64,000 nucleotides of DNA from COE1 sp963596435 (GTDB taxonomy: Bacteria; Bacillota; Clostridia; Lachnospirales; Lachnospiraceae). The position numbers and the translations under genes were made by a program. The stretch spans positions 54,315 to 118,314 of the forward strand of contig CAVBMG010000003.1 of NCBI GenBank assembly GCA_963596435.1, written 5' to 3'. The notes beneath the pieces are model-generated. The model saw nothing but the letters and a program-made list of their open reading frames with translations, was not told where the DNA came from and did not search any database. Position 1 is the stretch's first letter, and each line of letters opens with the position of its first letter. Shown one piece after another: positions 53,465 to 60,812 of this stretch.

Positions 53465-55272
53465 GATGCCATACCTTCCTTTCTGCTCTCAATTGTCCAT
53501 TCATCGCGGCGCTCATTTGCAGCTACCATATCCTGATAAAGTGGACAGGTTGCCATAAGCTCTGCATGAGTTCCTGCACCCGCGACCTCTCCCTTATCAA
53601 TAACCCAGATATGGTCTGCATTTTCAATCGTCTTTAATCTGTGTGCAATGATAAATACTGTCTTGCCTTTGGATAACCGGGCAAATGCCTCCTGAATCTT
53701 TGTCTCATTCTCAGCATCTGCATAAGCTGTCGCTTCATCCATAACCACAATGGGGGAATCCTTCAGAAAAAGTCTGGCAATGGCAATTCGCTGTTTCTCG
53801 CCACCTGAGAGATACGCATTGTTCTCACCAATTATGGTCTGATACTGATGAGGTAAAGCCATGATTACATCATGAATCCCTGCATTTTGCGCTGCTGCCT
53901 GTACTTCTTCCAGTGTGGCGGTCTGATTTCCCATACGAATATTATTCTCAATCGTATCCTGAAACAGTACAGAATCCTGAAATACATAGGAAATCATGTT
54001 CATAAGCTGTTCCATAGGAATCTGCCTTATATCCACGCCGCCAATTCTGATCGCACCACCCTGAATATCGTAGAAGCGAAGCAACAGTTCCATCAACGTA
54101 GATTTGCCACCTCCAGATGGTCCTACAATTCCATTGATACTGCCCTCTCTCGCCAGTAATGAAACTCCTTTGATCACTTCCTGCTCTTTTTCATAAGCAA
54201 AAGACACATGATCGAACTCTACATCATAATGACTTGGAACCTGCTCTCCCTGTGATGTAATCTCTGTCTGATATAAAATATTGTCAATTCTCTTCACGCT
54301 TTCCACGATTCGATTAGACATAATTGTCATATTCATCATGTTCTCCATAGGCTCTTTCAAGCCCTGTCCAATCAGCAGGAACAGAATAATGACCAGTAGA
54401 CATTCTATATAACTACCCGTATGTGTGATTTTATAAATACAGGCGGGAAGCAGCATCAACACCTGTGCGCCGAAAAAGACATAGTAGAGTCCCATTGGTG
54501 TGGCGTTGGCTCTTGCTGTCCTGTCCACGCTGTCTACGAAGCTGTTCAGATCATCTTCATAACGGTGAAAAGCACCAAGAGAACGATTGAATACTTTTAC
54601 TACAGGCATACCGTGAATATATTCTACGATGGTTCCTGTCATTTTCTCCAGGGCATCATGCATTTCCTTCTGTAACTGTGCTTTGTCCTTCTGCTTCAGG
54701 CAGGCAGCAAGCAGAAATACAGAAATCATAATAGGCAGCAATGTAACCAACGCCAGCTTCCAGTCCATATAAAACAGGTAAATCAGCGTAAATACAGGCG
54801 TTGCGATTGCAGCAGACAAATCACATAAATTATGGGCGATGAATGCCTCGATCTCTTCTACATCATCTGACATGATTTTCTTGATTGCTCCCTGAGTCAC
54901 TCCGGTAAAATACCCGGAAGATATGCGTGACACCTTATCCATTAACTGAATCCGAATCTCGTACAGCAGGTCATACGCTGCCACATGGGAAATGGCAGAG
55001 GAACCAAATGCGCAGATTCCATACACCAGGACTCCTCCAAGTGTAACCAGCCCATATAATTCTATCCTTGGCAGATTCATGTTCTGTGGCTGTTGATATG
55101 ACAGGATAACTTCTCTGATAACACCGTAAATTGCAAAATAAAATACGATTCGCATGGCAGAAGATACCACAGACAACAGACATGCTGCTGTCAGCCTGCT
55201 TTTCTTCTTGCCAGCCAGTTCGAATAACCTGCTAAGACCTTCTTTTCGTTTCTGTTCTTTCTCCCTCTTCAT
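53461..55272 (-). CDS. ABC transporter, fused membrane and ATPase domains (half-transporter 1)
   Basis: A 603-residue partner half-transporter: membrane domain about 25-320, then the nucleotide-binding domain with GPSGGGKST, LSGGEKQ and VVMDEATAYADAENE. The D-loop reads AYAD instead of the usual SLD. This resembles the DEATAFAD pattern that I recall from YbtPQ/IrtAB-type siderophore transporters, and it hints at substrate import or at an asymmetric ATPase pair. It is the first gene of the operon. The ATG follows GAGGAGAG, and a palindrome plus a near-consensus promoter lie directly upstream. Confidence 0.93.
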   Translation of the reverse strand: MKREKEQKRKEGLSRLFELAGKKKSRLTAACLLSVVSSAMRIVFYFAIYGVIREVILSYQQPQNMNLPRIELYGLVTLGGVLVYGICAFGSSAISHVAAYDLLYEIRIQLMDKVSRISSGYFTGVTQGAIKKIMSDDVEEIEAFIAHNLCDLSAAIATPVFTLIYLFYMDWKLALVTLLPIMISVFLLAACLKQKDKAQLQKEMHDALEKMTGTIVEYIHGMPVVKVFNRSLGAFHRYEDDLNSFVDSVDRTARANATPMGLYYVFFGAQVLMLLPACIYKITHTGSYIECLLVIILFLLIGQGLKEPMENMMNMTIMSNRIVESVKRIDNILYQTEITSQGEQVPSHYDVEFDHVSFAYEKEQEVIKGVSLLAREGSINGIVGPSGGGKSTLMELLLRFYDIQGGAIRIGGVDIRQIPMEQLMNMISYVFQDSVLFQDTIENNIRMGNQTATLEEVQAAAQNAGIHDVIMALPHQYQTIIGENNAYLSGGEKQRIAIARLFLKDSPIVVMDEATAYADAENETKIQEAFARLSKGKTVFIIAHRLKTIENADHIWVIDKGEVAGAGTHAELMATCPLYQDMVAANERRDEWTIESRKEGMAS

Positions 55273-55300
55273 TTTCTCTCCTCACTAATTTCATAATTTT

Positions 55301-55330
55301 ATGCGACCGTTTTTATTATTTTGGTCGCAT
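55301..55330. promoter_or_regulatory. Candidate TetR operator
   Basis: A perfect inverted repeat ATGCGACC (55301-55308) and GGTCGCAT (55323-55330) with a 14-base AT-rich centre. It covers the predicted transcription start (about 55328) of the ABC-TetR operon. No T-run follows, so it is not a terminator. Confidence 0.7.
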
Positions 55331-55334
55331 GTTG

Positions 55335-55363
55335 ATTATATAGTTAGTTATATCTAATTTCAA
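55335..55363 (-). promoter_or_regulatory. Promoter of the ABC transporter-TetR operon
   Basis: TTGAAA (complement of 55358-55363), 17 bases, TATAAT (55335-55340). It sits immediately upstream of the palindrome. Confidence 0.75.
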
Positions 55364-55399
55364 GGAGATTTTTATTTATTGGTATTTTTTATCATTAAA

Positions 55400-55436
55400 A
55401 AGGCGAAACCGTCAGCAGCACCAACGATTTCGCCTT
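55400..55436 (-). terminator. Terminator of groEL
   Basis: Stem AAGGCGAAA...TTTCGCCTT with CGT/ACG inner pairing and a T-run on the minus strand, 23 bases past the stop. Confidence 0.88.
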
Positions 55437-55459
55437 ATGTTTATTTTAGTATTTATAAA

Positions 55460-57076
55460 TTAATAGCCCATTTCAGGGGATGCAGGCATTGCCGGCTTTT
55501 TCTCCGGGATATTGCCTACAGCAGCCTCTGTTGTCAGTAACGTAGAGGCGATGCTCTGTGCATTGACCAGCGCACTGTCTGTCACTTTCACAGGATCAAT
55601 GATGCCATTTGCCATCATATCTACATACTCTTCGCTGACAGCATCAAAGCCAATACCATCTGCGGATTCCTTGACTTTATTAACTACAATAGCCCCTTCC
55701 AGACCTGCATTCTCAACAATAGTTCTAAGTGGGGCTTCCAATGCCCTTGCAACAATCAAAGCACCTGTCTTCTCATCGCCCTCCAGCTTATCTGCCTCTG
55801 CAAGAACTGCTTTCTGTGCATGGATATAAGCAGAACCGCCGCCTGCTATAATACCCTCTTCTACGGCTGCCTTTGTCGCATTCAGAGCATCCTCGACACG
55901 ATACTTGGATTCCTTCATTTCGGTTTCTGTAGCAGCACCGATCCTGATAACACCAACACCGCCACTCATCTTGGCTATTCTGTCAAGATATTTCTTCTTA
56001 TCATATTCAGAGGTTGCCTTTTCAGCCTGTGCCTTAATAGAAGCAATTCTCTCCTGAATATCTTCGGACTTGCCCTCGCCATCAACGATTGTTGTGCTGT
56101 CCTTGGTGACTTTTACAGATTTTGCCCTGCCTAACATTTCAATAGAAGTATCCTTGAGCTGCATACCAAGTTCTTCAAAGACTGCCTGACCGCCTGTCAG
56201 GAATGCGATATCCTTTAACATTTCTTTCCTGTTATCCCCAAAGCCCGGCGCCTTGACTGCAACTACCTTCAAAGTACCACGCAGACTGTTTACGATCAGA
56301 GTAGTAAGTGCTTCACCGGTTACATCCTCTGCAATGATTAACAGTTCCTTACCTGCCTTAGATATCTGTTCCAGAATCGGCAGTATGTCCTGAATGTTGG
56401 ATATCTTCTTATCTGTAATCAGGATATATGGCTCATCCATGTTGGCAACCATCTTATCCTTATCATTGCACATGTATGCAGACAGATAGCCTTTATCAAA
56501 CTGCATACCTTCTACCACATCAACCGAAGTCTGCATTGTCTTGGATTCTTCTATGGTAATGACACCGTTCTTGCCGACCTTCTCCATAGCATCAGCGACC
56601 ATTTCACCGACTTCATCACTTTCTGCGGAAATGGCAGCGACTCTGGTAATATCCTTCTTACCACTGACAGGTTTACTCATTTCCTTAATAGCTTTCTGTG
56701 CCGTCTCTACTGCTTTCTTCATGCCTTTTCTAAGGACAATGGCATTTGCACCTGCTGCGATATTCTTCATACCTTCGTTAATCATAGCCTGTGCCAGAAC
56801 TGTTGCTGTTGTTGTACCATCACCTGCTGCATCATTTGTCTTGGTTGCAACTTCCTTTACCAGCTGTGCACCCATATTCTCGAACCTGTCCTCCAGTTCG
56901 ATTTCCTTGGCTATAGTCACACCATCATTGGTAATAAGTGGAGCACCAAAGCCCTTATCCAATACAACATTTCTGCCTTTTGGTCCTAACGTTACCTTCA
57001 CTGTGTCAGCCAGCTGGTTCACACCAGATTCCATTTTCTTTCTTGCATCTATATCAAATACGATTTCCTTTGCCAT
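55460..57076 (-). CDS. groEL: Chaperonin GroEL
   Basis: A 538-residue 60-kDa chaperonin that folds proteins in an ATP-driven double ring. All landmarks are present: the LGPKGRNVVLDKGFG block, the DGVTIAKEIELEDRFENMGAQLVKEVA region (quoted in part), GDGTTTATVL for ATP binding, and an apical domain. The C-terminal tail ends PASPEMGY, short and without the GGM repeats found in most GroEL proteins. No groES is nearby, so this may be a second, stress-linked copy whose co-chaperonin lies elsewhere. The ATG at 57076 follows GGGTGG; a start four codons upstream is less likely. It follows hsp20 in a CIRCE-controlled operon. Confidence 0.97.
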   Translation of the reverse strand: MAKEIVFDIDARKKMESGVNQLADTVKVTLGPKGRNVVLDKGFGAPLITNDGVTIAKEIELEDRFENMGAQLVKEVATKTNDAAGDGTTTATVLAQAMINEGMKNIAAGANAIVLRKGMKKAVETAQKAIKEMSKPVSGKKDITRVAAISAESDEVGEMVADAMEKVGKNGVITIEESKTMQTSVDVVEGMQFDKGYLSAYMCNDKDKMVANMDEPYILITDKKISNIQDILPILEQISKAGKELLIIAEDVTGEALTTLIVNSLRGTLKVVAVKAPGFGDNRKEMLKDIAFLTGGQAVFEELGMQLKDTSIEMLGRAKSVKVTKDSTTIVDGEGKSEDIQERIASIKAQAEKATSEYDKKKYLDRIAKMSGGVGVIRIGAATETEMKESKYRVEDALNATKAAVEEGIIAGGGSAYIHAQKAVLAEADKLEGDEKTGALIVARALEAPLRTIVENAGLEGAIVVNKVKESADGIGFDAVSEEYVDMMANGIIDPVKVTDSALVNAQSIASTLLTTEAAVGNIPEKKPAMPASPEMGY

Positions 57077-57106
57077 TGTAATCGCCACCCTTTCTCCTAT
57101 ATAGAA

Positions 57107-57130
57107 CCACCCGGCTATACAACCGGGTGG
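57107..57130 (-). other. Hairpin between hsp20 and groEL
   Basis: A perfect 8-bp GC-rich stem (CCACCCGG / CCGGGTGG) with an 8-base loop and no T-run, lying 30 bases before groEL. It is a likely mRNA processing or stabilising element rather than a terminator. Confidence 0.7.
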
Positions 57131-57154
57131 CTATCAATTACTTATTCAAGCTTA

Positions 57155-57613
57155 TTATTCAATGGATATGAAGTTATTCTGTTCTATCTTTTTGGCTTCC
57201 TTCTTAGGAATGTCAAGCTTTAAGATACCATGTCTGAAGCTTGCCTTGATATCCTGCTGTGTAACCTCTTCGCCTACATAAAAGCTTCTCTCGCAGGCAC
57301 CGCTGTAACGCTCCCTGCGGATGTACTTGCCGGTCTTCTTCTCTTTCTCATCCTCGTCAAGTCCCTTGGCAGCTCTGATGGTGATATATCCATTATTCAG
57401 TTCAACAGATACTTCTTCTTTCTTGAATCCCGGAAGATCCATCTCCAGTTCGTATCCATCCTCTGTTTCTTTCACATCTGTGTTCATTACATTCTTAGCT
57501 CTGTGACCATAGAGTTTCTTCTCCACGTTCTTGAACTCCTTGTCATCGAACCAATCATCATCAAACAAATCATCAATCAAACTATTAGTTCTAAAAATAC
57601 TAGGCATCAACAT
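57155..57613 (-). CDS. Small heat-shock protein, Hsp20/alpha-crystallin family
   Basis: A 152-residue holdase that keeps unfolded proteins soluble. The alpha-crystallin domain spans about residues 44-145, with DLPGFKKEEVSVEL and GKYIRRERYSGACERSFYVG, and ends in the family's A-x-x-x-N-G-x-L-like block (RHGILKLDIPK). An acidic, Asp-rich N-terminus (IDDLFDDDWFDD) is typical of Clostridium Hsp18 proteins. It is the first gene of the operon with groEL, 78 bases upstream of it, under a perfect CIRCE operator. The ATG follows AAAGGAAG. Confidence 0.96.
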   Translation of the reverse strand: MLMPSIFRTNSLIDDLFDDDWFDDKEFKNVEKKLYGHRAKNVMNTDVKETEDGYELEMDLPGFKKEEVSVELNNGYITIRAAKGLDEDEKEKKTGKYIRRERYSGACERSFYVGEEVTQQDIKASFRHGILKLDIPKKEAKKIEQNNFISIE

Positions 57614-57706
57614 AAGTCATCTTCCTTTCTTCTATCTAATACCTCGGATGTCGTCTTTGTTTTATGTTTATGGAACTCAGGTTTCCTTTTCCTTTGTTCT
57701 GACTAC

Positions 57707-57735
57707 GTTATATACCTTTTATTAGCACTCGTCAA
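57707..57735 (-). promoter_or_regulatory. Heat-shock operon promoter overlapping CIRCE
   Basis: TTGACG (complement of 57730-57735), 17 bases, TATAAC (57707-57712). The -35 hexamer lies inside the CIRCE element, so HrcA binding would block sigma-A directly. Confidence 0.82.
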
Positions 57736-57748
57736 TAGGGAGTGCTAA
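57722..57748. promoter_or_regulatory. CIRCE element (HrcA operator)
   Basis: A perfect 9-9-9 inverted repeat: TTAGCACTC (57722-57730), nine bases, GAGTGCTAA (57740-57748). It is exactly the consensus of the HrcA heat-shock operator. Confidence 0.97.
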
Positions 57749-57784
57749 TAATTTTTATTAAAAATCTATAAACTAAAATATTTA

Positions 57785-57813
57785 TTGAAATTCCTTTTCT
57801 TTCTATATAAAAT
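57785..57813 (+). promoter_or_regulatory. Promoter of the DUF362 gene
   Basis: TTGAAA (57785-57790), 17 bases, TAAAAT (57808-57813). It runs divergently from the heat-shock operon. The CIRCE is 37 bases upstream of the -35, so co-regulation by HrcA is possible but not shown. Confidence 0.65.
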
Positions 57814-57849
57814 AGAATCAAATATAAAATTAGAAAAAGGGGGTAAACC

Positions 57850-58728
57850 ATGTATATGAGCGAAAAAGCAAAGGTATATTTTTCAAAGGAAATCAGTCCT
57901 GATAAAGTATTGGAAATGTATCAGTTATTAGGTAAAAAATTAGGCGGTAAGGTTGCAATCAAGCTCCACTCCGGTGAAGTCGGCAATCAGAACTTCCTGA
58001 AACCAGAATTCTGGAAACCGGTTATTGATTATGTAGGTGGAACTGTTGTCGAATGCAACACAGCCTATGACGGCGCACGTAATACCACAGCCAAACACAT
58101 GAAAACCATGCACGAACATGGCTGGAGCAAATATTTTGAAGTAGATCTGCTGGATGCAGAAGGTCCGGACATGGAGCTTCCCATTCCCAATGGTAAAGTC
58201 ATTCATAAGAATTTCGTAGGAAAAGACCTGGCAGATTATGATTCTCTTCTGGTTCTCTCCCATTTCAAAGGACATCCTATGGGAGGCTACGGCGGAGCAC
58301 TCAAGCAGCTTTCTATCGGTATCGCATCTTCTGCCGGCAAAGCATATATTCACGGCGCCGGTGAACCGGATAAGCTGTGGACAGCAGATCATGATTCTTT
58401 CCTGGAGTCCATGGCTGATGCTGCATCTTCCGTTGTGGAATATTTCAAGGGAAATGCTATTTATATCAATGTCATGAAAAATATGTCCGTAGACTGCGAC
58501 TGTTGTGCAGTAGCTGAAGATCCCTGCATGAAGGATATGGGTATCTTAATCTCTACTGATCCTATCGCAATCGACCAGGCTTGTCTGGATCTGGTATATG
58601 CCAGCGATGATCCGGGCAGAGATCACTTAATTGAACGTATCGAATCCAGAAATGGTGTACACACCATCGAGGCTGCCGCAGACCTCGGTTTTGGAACCCG
58701 CGAGTACGAACTTATCACAGTTTCCTAA
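57850..58728 (+). CDS. DUF362 domain protein
   Basis: A 292-residue protein of the DUF362 family, which in other bacteria is often attached to ferredoxin domains; the iron-sulfur part is absent here. It contains VAIKLHSGEVGN, VVECNTAY, VLSHFKGHPMGGYGGALKQLSIG and a Cys cluster VDCDCCAVAEDPC that may hold a metal or cluster. The enzyme activity of the family is unknown. The ATG at 57850 follows AGGGGG. It is the only plus-strand gene in this part of the window and stands alone between the heat-shock operon and a bidirectional terminator. Confidence 0.9.
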   Translation: MYMSEKAKVYFSKEISPDKVLEMYQLLGKKLGGKVAIKLHSGEVGNQNFLKPEFWKPVIDYVGGTVVECNTAYDGARNTTAKHMKTMHEHGWSKYFEVDLLDAEGPDMELPIPNGKVIHKNFVGKDLADYDSLLVLSHFKGHPMGGYGGALKQLSIGIASSAGKAYIHGAGEPDKLWTADHDSFLESMADAASSVVEYFKGNAIYINVMKNMSVDCDCCAVAEDPCMKDMGILISTDPIAIDQACLDLVYASDDPGRDHLIERIESRNGVHTIEAAADLGFGTREYELITVS

Positions 58729-58735
58729 TATATGG

Positions 58736-58770
58736 AAAAGGCAAGGCTGCATAAAACAACCTTGTCTTTT
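58736..58770. terminator. Bidirectional terminator after DUF362 and the XRE gene
   Basis: Stem AAAAGGCAAGG...CCTTGTCTTTT with a 7-base loop and T-runs on both strands, between the DUF362 stop (58728) and the stop of the XRE gene (58781). Confidence 0.85.
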
Positions 58771-58780
58771 CTTATGTTCG

Positions 58781-59773
58781 TTACTCTTTATTGCCCATTG
58801 CCATTTTCAAAATTGCAGATACTGCCGCATACAAAACACCCGCTACGGGCCATACGATCCAGGTAAAATCCCATCTGTTAGTCCAGAAACTCCATCCCAG
58901 GTAAATTGCTGTTGCAAGACACCAGTAAGCACTGCTGAACAATTCCATTTTTTTCTTCGCATGTTTCTCAGATTTTGAGAAATCTCCCTCTTGCAGAAGC
59001 ATATCATAACTGCCCTTGATCATGCCGGCATTTACCATAAGATACACGCCTATTGCAACTAAAATCAGCAGCAGAGACGTCAGCGCACAACAGATATAAT
59101 CTGGCGCATCCATACTTCCTGCGATCAGTAATGGAATAACAGCTACAATACATAATACTACACCAATCGCAATACTGCGGGTAAATGTGTCCTCAAAATC
59201 CTTCTGCTTCTCTTTTGCCAGACCGGATACACCGTATGCTGTTTCAAATGCTTCCTTTTCCAAATAAGAAAACTTACTCTCTTTCATTCCATAGCTGATA
59301 AATACAAATACCGCAATGGCAACCATCACAAGCAGAAATACCATCCCGATACCTGATGCAAGTTCTTCTGAAATATTTCCAATATGAGAATCTGCAAGTC
59401 CTGCCAGAAAAATCAATATCACCGGACTTAAAATACACATGGCAACTCCACCTGCTATCATTGGCGCATTTTTTCTTCTGATTGTTAAGAATTCATTGGC
59501 TTCTTCCATGGAAACCCTATGCAATGACTGTTCCTCATCCCTGATATCTCCTACTTCCATAGGAGACGGTGCTTCTACTTCATCTTTTAATAGATAATCT
59601 GTACTCACATTGAAAATCTCTGCAAGCTGAATCACTCTCTGAAGATCCGGTACTGACTGTGCACTCTCCCATTTTGACACCGCCTGTCTGGATACTGACA
59701 GTTTATCCGCCAGCTCTTCCTGTGACCATCCGTTCTTCTTTCTCTCTTCCATAATCTTGTCTGCTAAAATCAT
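58781..59773 (-). CDS. XRE-family regulator with C-terminal membrane domain
   Basis: A 330-residue protein. Residues 1-60 form a phage-repressor-type helix-turn-helix (SQEELADKLSVSRQAVSKWESAQSVPDLQRV). A linker follows, then five or so hydrophobic segments (about 112-330), making a membrane-tethered transcription regulator. Such proteins are frequent in Clostridia and often control their own or a neighbouring gene. The ATG at 59773 follows GAGGG; an ATG four codons upstream is less well placed. Upstream, the palindrome AGTTGCAACT (59877-59886) and nearby TTGACAG repeats are possible binding sites. Confidence 0.88.
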   Translation of the reverse strand: MILADKIMEERKKNGWSQEELADKLSVSRQAVSKWESAQSVPDLQRVIQLAEIFNVSTDYLLKDEVEAPSPMEVGDIRDEEQSLHRVSMEEANEFLTIRRKNAPMIAGGVAMCILSPVILIFLAGLADSHIGNISEELASGIGMVFLLVMVAIAVFVFISYGMKESKFSYLEKEAFETAYGVSGLAKEKQKDFEDTFTRSIAIGVVLCIVAVIPLLIAGSMDAPDYICCALTSLLLILVAIGVYLMVNAGMIKGSYDMLLQEGDFSKSEKHAKKKMELFSSAYWCLATAIYLGWSFWTNRWDFTWIVWPVAGVLYAAVSAILKMAMGNKE

Positions 59774-59884
59774 GTTTTCCCTCATTTCTTTTTTTGTTGT
59801 TTGGTTTTTACAGACATATCATACCTTTTGGAACAGTTGCAGACCACCAAACACGCCTGTCAATCTGTCAACTGGCAGTTGCAA

Positions 59885-60523
59885 CTACTCATAATTGCGC
59901 CTTACATCGTCTATTCCCATGTAAATTACGTTCTTTTGCGGCTTGGTTCCACTCTTCTTAAAAATATCTCTGATGGTAACAAATTCATACCCCTGTTTCT
60001 TTAATTCAGGAATCAATATCTTAATCGCTTCCACGGTCTGCAGGTTATCTACCATGTCATGCATCAGAATCATAAATCCCGGCTTGGCAGCCTGAAGTAC
60101 TCTGTCCACGCGTTCCTGTGCAGACACAGACGGTTCCCAGTCTTCGCAGCCATACCCGCTGATAAAATACAGATCAATGAGATCATACATTGTCTGGTTA
60201 TAATTTATGTAGGGTGGTCTGAAAAATTGCGGCTTCTCACCAATTACCTGTTCAATACGCTGTGTTGTGTAATTCACTTCATCCAGGATCTCCTGTTCGG
60301 TCAGATCTATCATGGATGGATGTGTCTTGGAATGGTTCTCTATCGTACAGCCCATATTGTAAGCACGCTTCACCAGATACTCGGTCTGCTCCGTGATGTT
60401 CTGACCAATCAGAAAAAAGCTCGCTACTACGTTGTTTTCCTCCAATACATCTAATACCTTGTCTGTAATGCCAAGTGTCGGACCATCATCAAAGGTTAAT
60501 GCTACTAATTTATGTTCTGCCAT
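59885..60523 (-). CDS. Polysaccharide deacetylase (NodB-homology) family protein
   Basis: A 212-residue carbohydrate esterase family 4 domain: TFDDGP (metal and catalytic Asp), the zinc-ligand pattern HSKTHP, and FRPPYINYN as the third motif. Members deacetylate peptidoglycan GlcNAc, MurNAc or chitooligosaccharides. There is no signal peptide or membrane helix, so either it acts on a cytoplasmic sugar or it leaves the cell by another route. The ATG at 60523 follows AGGAGG. It probably ends the transcript before the XRE gene. Confidence 0.92.
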   Translation of the reverse strand: MAEHKLVALTFDDGPTLGITDKVLDVLEENNVVASFFLIGQNITEQTEYLVKRAYNMGCTIENHSKTHPSMIDLTEQEILDEVNYTTQRIEQVIGEKPQFFRPPYINYNQTMYDLIDLYFISGYGCEDWEPSVSAQERVDRVLQAAKPGFMILMHDMVDNLQTVEAIKILIPELKKQGYEFVTIRDIFKKSGTKPQKNVIYMGIDDVRRNYE

Positions 60524-60591
60524 GTCGGTATACCTCCTATGCTATTATTTCCGAGTTATTCTTTATATCTGCAACAATTTCCAATAATTTC

Positions 60592-60705
60592 TTAGCCATA
60601 TCCATATCGTTCTAAAATACCACCATAATACTTCCTACAATTAATACATGTCAAACTATTACACAATTCAGCATCCAGTAGAGTCCTGTTGCAATCATAA
60701 TCCAT
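60592..60705 (-). CDS. Candidate small cysteine-rich protein (37 residues), low support
   Basis: The 289-base gap 60524-60812 has no clear gene. One 37-residue frame with four cysteines (Cys5, 15, 20, 23) reads MDYDCNRTLLDAELCNSL at the start, followed by CINC and a Tyr/Gly-rich end. No good ribosome binding site precedes its ATG. Neighbouring frames (a TTG-started 42-residue one and a 22-residue MDMAKKLLEI peptide just before the deacetylase) are also open, so this may be a frameshifted remnant of one gene. Confidence 0.3.
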   Translation of the reverse strand: MDYDCNRTLLDAELCNSLTCINCRKYYGGILERYGYG

Positions 60706-60812
60706 GTTTGTGGAATGCAAAGATGATCGTAGTCTGTATTTTCGAGCAGTTCTATAATTGCCTGTTCATATATCTTCTGCAAATAAACTTGGCATTAATA
60801 ATCTACATCCCT

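Noticed and set aside
57749..57849. HrcA control of the DUF362 gene
   Set aside because: CIRCE lies 37 bases upstream of the DUF362 -35 element, a poor position for repression; shared control is only a possibility.
59821..59886. Operator array of the XRE regulator (AGTTGCAACT palindrome and TTGACAG repeats)
   Set aside because: Suggestive but short, partly inside the end of the deacetylase gene, and without a convincing promoter nearby; mentioned only in the gene entry.
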